Positions 36,766-46,614 of a stretch of DNA of 64,000 bases are shown one piece after another. Source of the DNA: Gammaproteobacteria bacterium 42_54_T18 (GTDB lineage: Bacteria > Pseudomonadota > Gammaproteobacteria > Pseudomonadales > Ketobacteraceae); NCBI GenBank assembly GCA_002163245.1, contig MAAL01000021.1:123677-187676 (forward strand), written 5' to 3'. The notes beneath the pieces are model-generated. The model did no database searches and had not been told where the DNA came from. It was given only the letters and a program-made list of their open reading frames with translations. Position 1 is the stretch's first letter; each line of letters opens with the position of its first letter. The position numbers and the translations under genes were made by a program.

Positions 36766-37361
36766 GAATGCTTTACCAGTTGAGTCATTAGTACTTTTAA
36801 TGCTTGCCCTCGGTGACTTAATGCGTTCTTTCGCTCAGAGTTTAATGCTGCCGCAACACAATTTTCAGAAGGAACAAAAAAGACAGGATCGTAACCAAAC
36901 CCGTTTTCCCCTTCTGGTTGAAGCGCAATTTGTCCTTCCCAAGTACCTTGGCATATTAATGGTGTAGGGTCTTCTGCGTGGCGTAAATACACCATGACGC
37001 ATTGAAAGCGCGCTAGACGTTTTTCTTCTGGAAGGCCTGAAAGTGCATCGATGAGTTTTGTCACATTATCGCTATCATTGGCATTAATACCTGCATACCG
37101 GGAGCTGTAGATCCCTGGTTGGCCGTTTAATGCATCTACTTCTAAACCGGAGTCATCTGCTAGGGCTGGACGTCCGGTAATTCGTGCAGCATTGCGAGCT
37201 TTGATAAGAGCATTTTCGACAAAGGTTAACCCGGTCTCTTCCGGTTCAGGTACATTCAAGGTTTTTTGAGCAACACCGGTATAACCTAATGGTAGAATGA
37301 CCTCATTAATTTCTTTTAATTTACCTTTGTTGCCAGTGGCAATAACAATCTCTACAGTCAT
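36762..37361 (-). CDS. rdgB: Non-canonical purine NTP pyrophosphatase RdgB
   Basis: 199 residues from the ATG at 37361, with AAGGAGA six bases upstream and a length like E. coli RdgB (197). IVIATGNKGKLKEI, TFVENALIKARNAA and ALADDSGLEVDALNGQPGIYSSRYAG are family motifs; D in ADDSG and the SHRGQAL end complete the active site. It clears ITP, XTP and dITP. A longer frame to 37436 lacks support. Confidence 0.96.
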   Translation of the reverse strand: MTVEIVIATGNKGKLKEINEVILPLGYTGVAQKTLNVPEPEETGLTFVENALIKARNAARITGRPALADDSGLEVDALNGQPGIYSSRYAGINANDSDNVTKLIDALSGLPEEKRLARFQCVMVYLRHAEDPTPLICQGTWEGQIALQPEGENGFGYDPVFFVPSENCVAAALNSERKNALSHRGQALKVLMTQLVKHS

Positions 37362-37407
37362 GATAATCTCCTTGGCTGAACCTGAGTGGTGTTGTTCGTC
37401 AATGTAT

Positions 37408-37857
37408 TTACTTGTCAATAAAGAAGGTTTGGTCAAAGTCTACTTTTAGACCACGGTACTGAGGGGTTGGTTGAACATTGACGGAAAATGATAAACGTTC
37501 ACCATCATCAAGAAAAAACTCTGCTAAATAATAAATGGCAGCGCCTTCGGTGATGACATTAAATTCCAACGTTCGTTGTTGACCGATAAGATTACTGACA
37601 TTGCCGTTGAGTTGGGCGAGTACCCCTTCAATTTGTCCACTTTTCTGCTTTTTTTGAACGGCAATATTTAACATGCCGCGTTTTCGACTGCGGGTGATAC
37701 CTGATGCCTTCGCCACCTTGGGAGTTAACATGGTGGTATTGATGGCGCTGTAATGAACAATATAATTGTCATCCTCGATTTTCTGCTCGGCTATCACGCT
37801 CGCGCTAAATAAAGCAGAAATGAAAAAGCTGATAAAGGTGTGAGTGAGTATTTTCAT
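37408..37857 (-). CDS. Exported DUF4426 protein
   Basis: 149 residues from the ATG at 37857. A signal peptide (MKILTHTFISFFISALFSASVIA) is followed by a single beta-rich domain (DNYIVHYSAINTTMLTPKVAKASGI; RGMLNIAVQKK; YYLAEFFLDDGERLSFSVNVQPT). The family is found between metW and rdgB in Pseudomonas and relatives, as here. Its function is unknown. Upstream in-frame codons overlap metW and are not used. Confidence 0.85.
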   Translation of the reverse strand: MKILTHTFISFFISALFSASVIAEQKIEDDNYIVHYSAINTTMLTPKVAKASGITRSRKRGMLNIAVQKKQKSGQIEGVLAQLNGNVSNLIGQQRTLEFNVITEGAAIYYLAEFFLDDGERLSFSVNVQPTPQYRGLKVDFDQTFFIDK

Positions 37858-37894
37858 AAAAATTCCGTATTTAATATTTTGAATATTGGAGTGA

Positions 37895-38518
37895 TTAATG
37901 GTGTCTAGTAATATGATAAATCGCTGTTTCGCCGAATAGATTCGGCAGTGTTTTTGATGCAAAGCTATCTTTTGCATTCGAGTCAACAACCGTACGATGC
38001 AAAATGGTTAATGACTTACGGTGGCATAAGGCTTCAAAATCTTTAAAGGTACAAAGGTGAATGTTCGGAGTGTTGTACCAGGTGTAGGGCAGGTTTTTTG
38101 ATACTGGCATACGACCTTTTGCTAATAGGTAAAATCGGCATCGCCAGTGGGCAAAGTTTGGAAACGTAATAATACATTCCTTGCCTATGCGTAACATTTC
38201 ATCAATGACATGATCTGGATAATGAACAGCTTGCAATGCTTGTGTCATTACCACCATATCAAAGCTATCGGTCTTAAAGTTTGCGAGGTTTTCATCCATG
38301 TTTTGACCAATAACATTGACACCTTTTTTGACACATTCGAGTATTTGGTCGGGGTTAATTTCTAAGCCGTAGCCATGAATGTCTCGATTCTTTTTTAGTT
38401 GGGCCAGCAGTGTCCCATCTCCACACCCTAAATCCAATACACGTGACTGGGGTTTAATCCAATCTTGTATTGTATTGAGGTCGCTACGTAAACCTGACTG
38501 TGCAATGGTTGCATTCAT
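37895..38518 (-). CDS. metW: Methionine biosynthesis protein MetW
   Basis: 207 residues of SAM-dependent methyltransferase fold: [15 protein letters not shown] is the SAM loop, followed by [26 protein letters not shown]. MetW always pairs with MetX; some MetX enzymes need it for activity. It overlaps metX by the four bases ATGA, indicating translational coupling. Confidence 0.94.
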   Translation of the reverse strand: MNATIAQSGLRSDLNTIQDWIKPQSRVLDLGCGDGTLLAQLKKNRDIHGYGLEINPDQILECVKKGVNVIGQNMDENLANFKTDSFDMVVMTQALQAVHYPDHVIDEMLRIGKECIITFPNFAHWRCRFYLLAKGRMPVSKNLPYTWYNTPNIHLCTFKDFEALCHRKSLTILHRTVVDSNAKDSFASKTLPNLFGETAIYHITRHH

Positions 38519-39705
38519 AAAGATATTTCCTGCGCAATGCCTTGCATGTAGGCTTTAAATAGTTGGGTGTATTGTGGTATGTCTAATAGAAATGAATCAT
38601 GCCCTTGGGGACAATCAATTTCTGAATAAGTAACATCTTTATCGGCGGTCACTAATGCATCAACAATTTCGACTGATCGTTCGGGAGAAAATCGCCAGTC
38701 AGTAGTGAAGGATATTACTAGGAATCGGCATTTGGCGCGCTCCACCGCTAGGGTGAGGCTGTTATCATATTCGGCGGCCGGATCAAAATAATCCAATGCT
38801 CGCGTCATTAGAAGGTAGGTATTAGCATCAAAGCTCTCAGAAAACACCTCTCCTTGATAATTTAGATAACTTTCTACCTGAAACTCAATATCGTAATCAA
38901 ATTTAAGTTTACCTTCTCGCAACTCTCGGCCAAATTTTTCTCGCATAGCTGCATCGGATAAATAGGTAATGTGGCCAAGCATGCGGGCTAAAATAAGCCC
39001 GGTTTTGGGGAAGCTATTTTTATCGTAATAGTGACCGTTATGAAAGCCTGGATCCGACAAAATAGCTTTACGAGCGATCTCGTTAAACGCAATGTTTTGT
39101 GCAGAAAGGATAGGTGCTGCGGCAATAACAACGCAATGGCGTAAACGCTCTGGGTAATCGATAGACCACTGAAGTGCTTGCATGCCCCCTAGACTGCCAC
39201 CAATAACGGCTGCCCATTGTTGTATTTCTAATACGTCGGCTAAGCGAGCTTGGCTTTCTACCCAGTCTTTGGAGGTGACAATAGGGAAATCTGGGCCGTA
39301 AGGTTTGCCTGTGTCAGGGTTGGTACTTTCAGGTCCTGTGCTGCCGTGGCAGCCACCGAGATTATTGATACTGATGATGTGAAAGATTTCGGTATCAATG
39401 GCTTTTCCGGGACCAATGCAGGCATCCCACCAGCCGGGTCGTTTATCGGTCGAGGAATGGTAACCCGCTGCGTGGTGGTGACCACTCAATGCATGACAAA
39501 TTAATAAGGCATTGGATTTGTCAGCATTAAGGGTGCCATAGGTTTCATAAATAATATCGTATTCTGACAGAGTCTTGCCGCATTGTAGGGTCAATGGTTG
39601 GTCAAAATGTATGGTTATAGGCGTAACTATACCTACTGAATCTGGTTTCGCAGAATTGACGGTAGGTTCAGGGGCAGAAAGAGGTGTGTTATGAACGTCA
39701 GACAT
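38515..39705 (-). CDS. metX: Homoserine O-acyltransferase MetX
   Basis: 396 residues of alpha/beta-hydrolase type. The nucleophile is S171 in [12 protein letters not shown], and [11 protein letters not shown] near the C-terminus supplies the catalytic histidine. MetX acylates homoserine at the start of methionine synthesis. The family uses acetyl-CoA or succinyl-CoA; gammaproteobacterial members beside MetW are often succinyl-type, but the acyl donor cannot be decided here. The first ~25 residues are a low-complexity extension. No ribosome site is obvious before the ATG. Confidence 0.93.
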   Translation of the reverse strand: MSDVHNTPLSAPEPTVNSAKPDSVGIVTPITIHFDQPLTLQCGKTLSEYDIIYETYGTLNADKSNALLICHALSGHHHAAGYHSSTDKRPGWWDACIGPGKAIDTEIFHIISINNLGGCHGSTGPESTNPDTGKPYGPDFPIVTSKDWVESQARLADVLEIQQWAAVIGGSLGGMQALQWSIDYPERLRHCVVIAAAPILSAQNIAFNEIARKAILSDPGFHNGHYYDKNSFPKTGLILARMLGHITYLSDAAMREKFGRELREGKLKFDYDIEFQVESYLNYQGEVFSESFDANTYLLMTRALDYFDPAAEYDNSLTLAVERAKCRFLVISFTTDWRFSPERSVEIVDALVTADKDVTYSEIDCPQGHDSFLLDIPQYTQLFKAYMQGIAQEISL

Positions 39706-39921
39706 GCAAGCAGGTACTCAACTGCAAAGGGCGTTAATCTCAATAATTGTATCTATTGAGGTGTGAATGGCGCTGATTTTACCGTTTATAGACTGGGAAA
39801 CCTAGTGGTTGGGGAAAGACTGCTAATAAATTCGCTTTTGGTCAAGTGGTGATTCATACGGTGTGCTTGAAGCGCTGAGATTATCAGCTTTAATTATTAA
39901 AGGTGTGTGATTTTGCAACAA

Positions 39922-39927
39922 TATAAT
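39922..39927 (+). promoter_or_regulatory. Candidate -10 box of the porin operon
   Basis: An exact TATAAT lies 23 bases before the porin ATG and 14 bases before its GAGGGAAAT leader. No good -35 is present at normal spacing, so a weak or activator-dependent promoter is possible. This 245-base gap is shared with divergent metX. Confidence 0.35.
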
Positions 39928-39950
39928 TAGTAGCTGGTTTCGAGGGAAAT

Positions 39951-41528
39951 ATGAATTCAACAAGCAATGGAATACATCGATCGCTAGGTCGTAAGTACCT
40001 TTTGAAACGTAGGTTAGGATTTTGTACAGGGGTAATCGGTTCATTATTATTGGGGGGGGCAGTGTCGTGTTATGCCTCAGATGCGGCGCGTATTGATGCA
40101 CTGGAAGCAAAAGTTGAGCAATTGACACAAGAGCAAGCTAATCAGGGATCTGCATTGGAGGAAGCGTTAAGTCATGTAGAGATTACTGGGTATATTAGTT
40201 TGCGGGGTGGGAAGCTGAATGAAAGGGGCATAACCTATTTAGGGGGGGTGAGTGATGAACTTTCTTTCTCTAACGAAACAACCTTTGGGGTTCAGCTAAA
40301 AGCGCCGGTTACTGAAGATATACATATGGTGTTACAGTTATCGGGCGATAGTATCGAAACACAGGCAGAAGTCGACTGGGCATTTATGGAATATCAGATG
40401 TCGTCATCTCTAAATATTCGTGCGGGGCGGTTGCGGGTTCCTGGTTTTATGGTGTCAGAGTATCAAGCTGTCGGTTATGCTTACCCGTGGGTACAAACGC
40501 CTCTGGAAGTGTATGGTTTAACTCCATTTTTGCGATATGAAGGGGTTGATTTTCGTTATTTTACGAGTATAGGAGATGTTGATGTACGGATTAATCCATT
40601 TATTGGCAGTACCAGTAACCAGGGCCTTAGGATTGGTCAGTTGATCTATGCAAACCAGGATAGTCAATTTGGCGGTATTGATATCCAGGTCAATTATGAA
40701 TCTGTGAATGTGCGTGTTGGATATTCTAAGTATGAATTCGATTTGAAGGCTGACTCCTGGGATGTGTCAATGGAAGCCCTAATTGAGGGGCTTGTCGTTA
40801 TTCCTGGTGATCCTGCTATCGAATCTTCGGGGATTGTGGATGTTATCGACCAGTTGGCGGCCGGGGCTACAGCAACGGCAGCAACAATAGCAGGGCTTGG
40901 TGATCTTGTAACCGCAGCGTTTTATACTGCTGAAGCTGAGTCATTTACGGCTCAGAGGTCAAACTATCTAAATGACTCGATTATGGGAGGTGAGCAAGAA
41001 GGGGAGTACTTCAGTGTTGGGTTTAGTTATGACTCAGAAAATATTGTATTGATGGCGGAAATGATAAAAGGTGGTATTTCTGGAGCATTCCCTAACGCCA
41101 AAGGAAGTTATGCAACGCTAGGCTATCGCTTGGGGAGTTGGATGCCTCATCTTACCTACGCGACATTAAAAAGTACGGATGATTCGGAGCGACCGGCTTT
41201 GCCAGAATTTGAAGCAACGGATGCATTATGGGTTGCTATACCTGATGTTGCGGCTGGTATTACTGGAGTGAATACAATGATTGGCCTAGTGAATGATACT
41301 CGAAATTTAAGTAATCCTAATCAATATTCATGGACGCTGGGTGTTCGTTGGGACCCGTTAGAGAGTGTTGCTGTAAAGATGGAGTATCAATATATCAGTT
41401 TGCCAGGACAAAGTTATGGGTATGTGTTGCCTAGCGCAGTAGTTCGCGGAGAGGGGGGGGCGAGTGGCTTTGATGAGAAGGTAGATAATGTTAATGTCGT
41501 AAAGTTATCTTTGGACTTGGTATTTTAA
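39951..41528 (+). CDS. Outer-membrane porin-like protein
   Basis: 525 residues. A long N-terminal export signal (basic start, hydrophobic core FCTGVIGSLLLGGAVSC) precedes a coiled-coil segment RIDALEAKVEQLTQEQANQGSALEEALSH, as in trimeric porins and OprP-type channels. The rest is alternating beta strands (VEITGYISLRGG; FGVQLKAPV; YGLTPFLRYEGVDFRYF), ending in ...LSLDLVF with terminal phenylalanine. The first of three long G-runs is inside the signal peptide. The solute is unknown. A short PstS-like gene follows after three bases. Confidence 0.85.
   Translation: MNSTSNGIHRSLGRKYLLKRRLGFCTGVIGSLLLGGAVSCYASDAARIDALEAKVEQLTQEQANQGSALEEALSHVEITGYISLRGGKLNERGITYLGGVSDELSFSNETTFGVQLKAPVTEDIHMVLQLSGDSIETQAEVDWAFMEYQMSSSLNIRAGRLRVPGFMVSEYQAVGYAYPWVQTPLEVYGLTPFLRYEGVDFRYFTSIGDVDVRINPFIGSTSNQGLRIGQLIYANQDSQFGGIDIQVNYESVNVRVGYSKYEFDLKADSWDVSMEALIEGLVVIPGDPAIESSGIVDVIDQLAAGATATAATIAGLGDLVTAAFYTAEAESFTAQRSNYLNDSIMGGEQEGEYFSVGFSYDSENIVLMAEMIKGGISGAFPNAKGSYATLGYRLGSWMPHLTYATLKSTDDSERPALPEFEATDALWVAIPDVAAGITGVNTMIGLVNDTRNLSNPNQYSWTLGVRWDPLESVAVKMEYQYISLPGQSYGYVLPSAVVRGEGGASGFDEKVDNVNVVKLSLDLVF
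40052..40059 (+). repeat. Eight-G tract in the porin signal-peptide coding region
   Basis: Eight G encode the two glycines of LLLGGAV. A gain or loss of one G would shift frame in the signal peptide and stop the protein early. Contingency genes often carry such tracts at this place, but variation has to be seen in reads. Confidence 0.8.
41453..41460 (+). repeat. Eight-G tract near the porin C-terminus
   Basis: Eight G encode part of RGEGGASGF, about 25 residues before the end. A slip here would replace the final barrel strand with other sequence. A 7-G tract also lies at 40242-40248. Confidence 0.75.
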
Positions 41529-41531
41529 GTA

Positions 41532-42008
41532 ATGACGAGCATCAAAAGACATATGATACGAGGGTTAATGTCCTTACTATGTTTTGGTACGGTGTTCTTT
41601 GTTAGTATTGTTAATGCTGCGCCCGTGTTAGGTGAAGAGGAGGAAGAGGGCTTATATGTCATTGTGAATGTTGATAATACAATTGATAGTGTGACAATTA
41701 ACCAGCTAAGTCGAATTTTTAATAAAAAGGTAAAGAAATTTGAAAATGGTGTTGCTTCGCTACCCGTTGCACAAAAGTCGAGCCGCTCCGTTACGAGAAA
41801 GTTTAATAAAAAAATTCTCAAAAAAACGGTAAAGCAGTTAAAGTACTATTGGGCGAGAAAGATGTTTTCTGGTTCGAGCAAGCCACCTAAGTCACTCGCA
41901 TCTGATATGGAAGTTGTTAAATTTGTCGCGAGTTTAAAAAATGCAGTAGGTTATGTTAGTCAAAAACCAAATAATAAAAATGTTAAAGTGATTCTTATTG
42001 AGCCTTGA
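41532..42008 (+). CDS. Short PstS-like periplasmic binding-domain protein
   Basis: 158 residues with a signal peptide (MTSIKRHMIRGLMSLLCFGTVFFVSIVNA). The mature part keeps the beginning and end of the phosphate-binding-protein pattern: YVIVNVDNTIDSVTINQLSRIFNKKVKKFENG, a basic middle, and MEVVKFVASLKNAVGYVSQ. It is about half the length of a solute receptor. Such single-lobe proteins occur beside sensors. It starts three bases after the porin stop and 89 bases before the hybrid kinase, so it may present a ligand to that kinase; this is inference. Confidence 0.75.
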   Translation: MTSIKRHMIRGLMSLLCFGTVFFVSIVNAAPVLGEEEEEGLYVIVNVDNTIDSVTINQLSRIFNKKVKKFENGVASLPVAQKSSRSVTRKFNKKILKKTVKQLKYYWARKMFSGSSKPPKSLASDMEVVKFVASLKNAVGYVSQKPNNKNVKVILIEP

Positions 42009-42097
42009 TTTGATCTCGGTAAATTCGGGGTAGAGTTGGTCGTATTGAGAAGATATTTTGATTAATTTTTTGCGTGTAGCCAGGATAATAGTAAACG

Positions 42098-45000
42098 ATG
42101 AGTGGAGTACGGGATCTTTCAATACGACTAAAAGTTATTCTTGTTGCCGTAATTGGTGTAATGGGATTTCTTATTGTAATTTGGACTAATTTTAATTACT
42201 ACCTTGATACGAATGCACAATTAACCCGTTTAAAAAATACAGAATATCCAGTGTTGGGTGGTGCGCATGAATTACAAATAGCATTGGCTGATATTGAACG
42301 GACTTATGAATCAAGTTTTCTCGAGTCGGATAAAGATACTCTAGAAGAAGGTCGCCAGTTAGTATTGTTAACAAAAAGTGGAATAGATGAGTTACAAAGG
42401 ATTTCTCCGCAGCTTCTAGATCGTCTCAAAAAATTATCAAAACACTTCGATGAATACTCAGAATCTTTAGATAGCTACACACAGGATTTCATCGATGGGA
42501 AACTAGATGAAGACATTATGTTTGAGGCTTTTGAGGAAGTCAGTCACAAGCGTAGTTTATATGAACGTGATCTAAGGGCTTTTACTGAGACTCTAGGTTA
42601 TGACTTTGGTGATGCAATTCAAGGTATGCAAGATCAGGGGGTTCTCGCTGTCCAACGAGAGATGGCTATCGGTAGTGTTCTTATTGTAAGTCTAATTTTT
42701 GTAGCTTATGTATTAATTCGAGATATTTTACTTGCTATTAATAAAGCGGTAAGCGTGGCAGACGAAATTGCAAAAGGTAATCTTGATATAAAAATAAGTA
42801 ATCTTAGAGATGATGAAACTGGGCGTTTGATGCATGCATTGAGGACGATGCGGAATCGCCTAAAAGAGCAGAGGCAGTCAGATAAAATTCGAGCTAATAA
42901 TCAGATGCGGATTACACAGCTTAATGATGCTATGCGAGGAGAACTTTCGTTAGAAAAACTATCTCAGAAAGTATTAAGTTGTATGGCCTCAGAGCTTAAT
43001 GTTTTGGTGGGAAGGTTGTTTGAAGCTGATGGTGATACCCTTAATTATGTTTCTGGCTATGCATTTGATGCATCAAATGGAGAAAAGAATAGTTTTAAAT
43101 TCGGTGAATCTTTGATTGGACAGTGTGCTGTCGATAGAGAAGTTATGGTGATTAATGATATTCCTGAAAATTATATTTCTGTATCTTCTGGGGTTGGAAA
43201 AGCGGTTCCTAAACGACTTATTATATTTCCGCTTATTCATAACGAAGAGTTAAAAGGTATTGTCGAGCTAGCAACTTTTTCCGAATTTGATAAAGATATG
43301 ATGTCTTATATTTCAGACGGTAGTGAAGGAGTCGCTATTGCGATTAATGCTGGAAAGTCTCGATTAAAATTATCCAATATGCTGGCAAAAACACAAGCAC
43401 AAGCCGCGGCAATGGAGAATCAAAAAGAAGAACTACGCGTTACCAATGAGGAGCTTGAAGAGCAGGCAAGGGAGTTACGCCATTCAGAGGAAAGTTTGCA
43501 AGCTCAGCAAGAAGAACTACGAGTAATGAATGAAGAGTTAGAAGAAAGAACAAAGATGTTAGATCACCAAAAGAAAGAGATTTTGAAGAAAAATGTCGAG
43601 TTGGAAAAATCTCGAGAGGTTATGGTTCAAAAAACTGATCAGTTGGAAATGAGTGGGAAATATAAGTCAGAGTTTCTATCAACAATGTCTCATGAGTTAA
43701 GAACACCACTTAATAGTATACTTATACTTTCACAGGGATTGGCAAACAATAAACATAATAATTTGGGTGATAAAGAGGTTGAGCATGCTCGTGTCATTCA
43801 CTCTTCTGGTGAAGATTTGTTGTCCTTGATAAATGATATTTTGGATTTGTCGAAGGTTGAAGAGGGTAAGTTGGAACTTGTTGTAGATGATGTGACTCCG
43901 AAGGACATTATGGATGTTATTAAGCAACAGTTTAGTTATGAAGCTGAAACAAAAAGTATTGAGTTGATTTCTGAAATAAGTAATGCACCGTCGTTACTAA
44001 AAATTGACAAGCATCGTTTGAATCAAATTCTAAGAAATTTCTTATCAAATGCTTTCAAATTCACTTCGTCTGGAAGCATTACCATTTCAATATTAAATCG
44101 AGATGAAAAGCTCGTTCCAACACGCAAAGACTTGGTTAATTCGGAATATTTTATTATTAAGGTAGTTGATACTGGGATCGGTATACCTGTAGATAAACAA
44201 CAATCCATATTTGAAGCCTTTCAACAGGCCGATGGTACAACAAGTCGACAATACGGAGGGACAGGGCTGGGGCTCACGATCTCTAGAGAGCTGTCTCATA
44301 TAATGGGTGGAGAAATAACCGTTCATAGTGATGGCAAAGGAAAAGGTTCAACCTTTGCTGTATTTTTACCGGTTTTCTACGATGATTCAAAAGTAGAGGG
44401 TCATGACTTACCGGATTCTTCAAAGATATTGGGGGATAAGTCTGAAGCAAAAATTATAGAGGCTATAGAGAAGATAAGCCATCAAACACAGCATGACAAA
44501 CCGGATATTAGGTCAGTGCTTATTATTGAAGATGATAACAATTTCTCAGAAATTTTGTCAGATCTGGCTGTTGATTTCGGCCTGACCCCGTGGGTTGAGA
44601 ATAGTGGTGAGGATGCTCTACTATTGTTAAAAGACAAATTACCGGGTGCAATAATATTGGATCTAGGGTTGCCAGGGATTAGTGGAAAGAATGTTCTTGA
44701 AATACTTAAGAAAAGTGAGCGAACAAAATCAATTCCTGTACATGTTATTTCAGGGCGTGAAGAATCTGATAGTGTATTGGCGTTAGGAGCTGTTGATTTT
44801 CTAAATAAACCAGCGAATAAAAATAGTATTCAAGCGCTATTAAAACAAATTAAGCATGAAGCGACAGCGGCGGTTAAACGTTTACTTATTATCGAAGATG
44901 ATCCAATCCAACAGCAAGCATTAAATGACCTGTTTTCAGTCAAAGATATATATTTTGACGTAGTAGATAACGGGTCAAAAGCAGAGGCATTATTAAGAGA

Positions 45001-45679
45001 TAATGATTATGATTGTATTGTAATGGATTTACGACTTCCTGATTCTTCAGGTCTAGATATTCTGAAAAAATTGCGCTCCTTAGAAAAGAACCATCAAGTC
45101 CCTGCGATCATTTATACAGCGATGGATGTTAGCCGGGAAATGGAAGCAGAACTACGAAAAGTCGCTGATCGCATTATCTTGAAATCTGGTAATGCTATGG
45201 ATCGACTATTAAATGAAACCTCTTTGTTTTTAAATTGGGTTGACTCCCAGCAAGTGGGTGAGCGCAGTGAGAGAGTGGATGATGATACTAGTGAAGCATT
45301 AGACGGTCGCCATATATTGATGGTAGATGATGATATGAGAAATTTATATTCGTTATCAGCAGCCTTGGAGGATTATGGATTAATTATCAGTACAGCCTCA
45401 ACGGGAAAAGAGGCATTAGACTTTCTAGAAAACGATAGTTCGGTAGAATTAATTCTAATGGATATCATGATGCCAGAAATGGATGGATATGAAGCTATAA
45501 CACGTATTAGAGCGCAAAATAAATTTTCAAAATTACCTATTATTGCACTAACTGCAAAAGCTATGAAAGAAGATAAATCTCGGTGTATTGAAGTGGGTGC
45601 GAGTGATTACTTTCCTAAACCAGTAGATGTTGAAAAATTAAAAAGTGTAATGAAAGTGTGGTTGCGACAAAAACAGTGA
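42098..45679 (+). CDS. Hybrid sensor histidine kinase with GAF and three receiver domains
   Basis: 1193 residues. Two membrane helices (11-31, 190-208) flank a helical periplasmic region like that of chemoreceptors. HAMP (~209-262), a GAF domain (~285-420) and a long coiled coil (~425-515) follow. The phospho-accepting histidine is H532 in TMSHELRTPLNS, and the ATPase motifs are NAFKFT, DTGIGIP and GGTGLGLT. Three receivers follow with aspartates D855, D977 and D1122. No Hpt domain is seen, so phosphotransfer needs a separate partner. cheR, cheB and a diguanylate cyclase gene follow directly. Confidence 0.92.
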   Translation: MSGVRDLSIRLKVILVAVIGVMGFLIVIWTNFNYYLDTNAQLTRLKNTEYPVLGGAHELQIALADIERTYESSFLESDKDTLEEGRQLVLLTKSGIDELQRISPQLLDRLKKLSKHFDEYSESLDSYTQDFIDGKLDEDIMFEAFEEVSHKRSLYERDLRAFTETLGYDFGDAIQGMQDQGVLAVQREMAIGSVLIVSLIFVAYVLIRDILLAINKAVSVADEIAKGNLDIKISNLRDDETGRLMHALRTMRNRLKEQRQSDKIRANNQMRITQLNDAMRGELSLEKLSQKVLSCMASELNVLVGRLFEADGDTLNYVSGYAFDASNGEKNSFKFGESLIGQCAVDREVMVINDIPENYISVSSGVGKAVPKRLIIFPLIHNEELKGIVELATFSEFDKDMMSYISDGSEGVAIAINAGKSRLKLSNMLAKTQAQAAAMENQKEELRVTNEELEEQARELRHSEESLQAQQEELRVMNEELEERTKMLDHQKKEILKKNVELEKSREVMVQKTDQLEMSGKYKSEFLSTMSHELRTPLNSILILSQGLANNKHNNLGDKEVEHARVIHSSGEDLLSLINDILDLSKVEEGKLELVVDDVTPKDIMDVIKQQFSYEAETKSIELISEISNAPSLLKIDKHRLNQILRNFLSNAFKFTSSGSITISILNRDEKLVPTRKDLVNSEYFIIKVVDTGIGIPVDKQQSIFEAFQQADGTTSRQYGGTGLGLTISRELSHIMGGEITVHSDGKGKGSTFAVFLPVFYDDSKVEGHDLPDSSKILGDKSEAKIIEAIEKISHQTQHDKPDIRSVLIIEDDNNFSEILSDLAVDFGLTPWVENSGEDALLLLKDKLPGAIILDLGLPGISGKNVLEILKKSERTKSIPVHVISGREESDSVLALGAVDFLNKPANKNSIQALLKQIKHEATAAVKRLLIIEDDPIQQQALNDLFSVKDIYFDVVDNGSKAEALLRDNDYDCIVMDLRLPDSSGLDILKKLRSLEKNHQVPAIIYTAMDVSREMEAELRKVADRIILKSGNAMDRLLNETSLFLNWVDSQQVGERSERVDDDTSEALDGRHILMVDDDMRNLYSLSAALEDYGLIISTASTGKEALDFLENDSSVELILMDIMMPEMDGYEAITRIRAQNKFSKLPIIALTAKAMKEDKSRCIEVGASDYFPKPVDVEKLKSVMKVWLRQKQ

Positions 45680-45733
45680 ACAGCGTTTAAAGTATAGTTG
45701 ATTATAACTACGGAATAACAAGGCTATTAATAC

Positions 45734-46585
45734 GTGCTAAAATACCAAAATGACGAAGATTATGATATTCACGCTTTATTAGAAGTTATCTATTTAAAGT
45801 GGGGCTACGATTTTCGTGGATACTCCAAAGCATCGTTAACTCGTCGTATTTTCTTTTTTTTACAAGAGGAGCGGATAGATAGGATACCAGATCTACAATT
45901 TCGTATTGTGAGAGATCGGGGGTTATTCTCTCGTTTTATTAAGGATGTCACTGTTAATGTGACTGAAATGTTTCGAGATCCTTCTTTTTATCGTTCCGTA
46001 AAAAAACATATTGTTCCTCAATTAGAAACCTATCCCCATATAAAAATTTGGCATGCAGGGTGTGCAACAGGAGAAGAGGTATACTCACTTGCGATGTTGT
46101 TGGATCAAGCTGGATTGTTAGACCGAGCAACCATCTATGCCACGGATATCAATCGCTCTGTACTGGATAGAGCTAAAAAAGGTATATACAGCGACAGTCA
46201 TTTAAGTCAATACCAGCAGAATTTTAAGGATGCAGGGTTAAATGGGGATTTACTGGATTACTTTGAGAAGGGTTATGATCATGTGATAGTGGATTCTCGA
46301 TTGAGAAAAAACATTGTTTTTACCGAACATGATTTAGTTATTGATCATGTGTTTGGAGAAATGCAGTTGATTTTTTGTCGTAACGTATTAATTTATTTTA
46401 CGCGAGAATTGCAGGACAAAGTGATTGGACTGTTTACTGAAAGCTTAGATTTTGGTGGTTACTTATGTTTGGGCATCAAAGAAAGTCTTGATTTCTTTGA
46501 TGGCAGAGCAATGTTTACAGCGGTGGATGCCGATCATCGGTTGTTTCAAAAAACCAGTAATAAGGGTTCAAGCGACAAAAGATAA
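45734..46585 (+). CDS. cheR: CheR-type protein-glutamate methyltransferase
   Basis: 283 residues. The N-terminal helical CheR domain (~10-70) leads to the SAM-binding domain with HAGCATGEEVYSLAML (107-122) and FCRNVLIYF (214-222). ETC motif VTEMFRDPSFY is the conserved substrate region. It lacks TPR or pentapeptide-binding additions. CheR methylates chemoreceptor glutamates; no receptor is encoded here, so the kinase's own periplasmic/HAMP region or a distant receptor is the likely target. It starts at GTG, 54 bases after the kinase gene. Confidence 0.9.
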   Translation: MLKYQNDEDYDIHALLEVIYLKWGYDFRGYSKASLTRRIFFFLQEERIDRIPDLQFRIVRDRGLFSRFIKDVTVNVTEMFRDPSFYRSVKKHIVPQLETYPHIKIWHAGCATGEEVYSLAMLLDQAGLLDRATIYATDINRSVLDRAKKGIYSDSHLSQYQQNFKDAGLNGDLLDYFEKGYDHVIVDSRLRKNIVFTEHDLVIDHVFGEMQLIFCRNVLIYFTRELQDKVIGLFTESLDFGGYLCLGIKESLDFFDGRAMFTAVDADHRLFQKTSNKGSSDKR

Positions 46586-46614
46586 CAGTGTGGTGGTAAA
46601 GCGGAGGTATAGTG

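Noticed and set aside
39868..39880. CTGAGA-like bases suggesting a TPP riboswitch
   Set aside because: CTGAGA occurs near 39875 and also in the thiS-thiG gap, but the matching helix and ACCTGATC-type element are absent, and the first lies by the porin gene.
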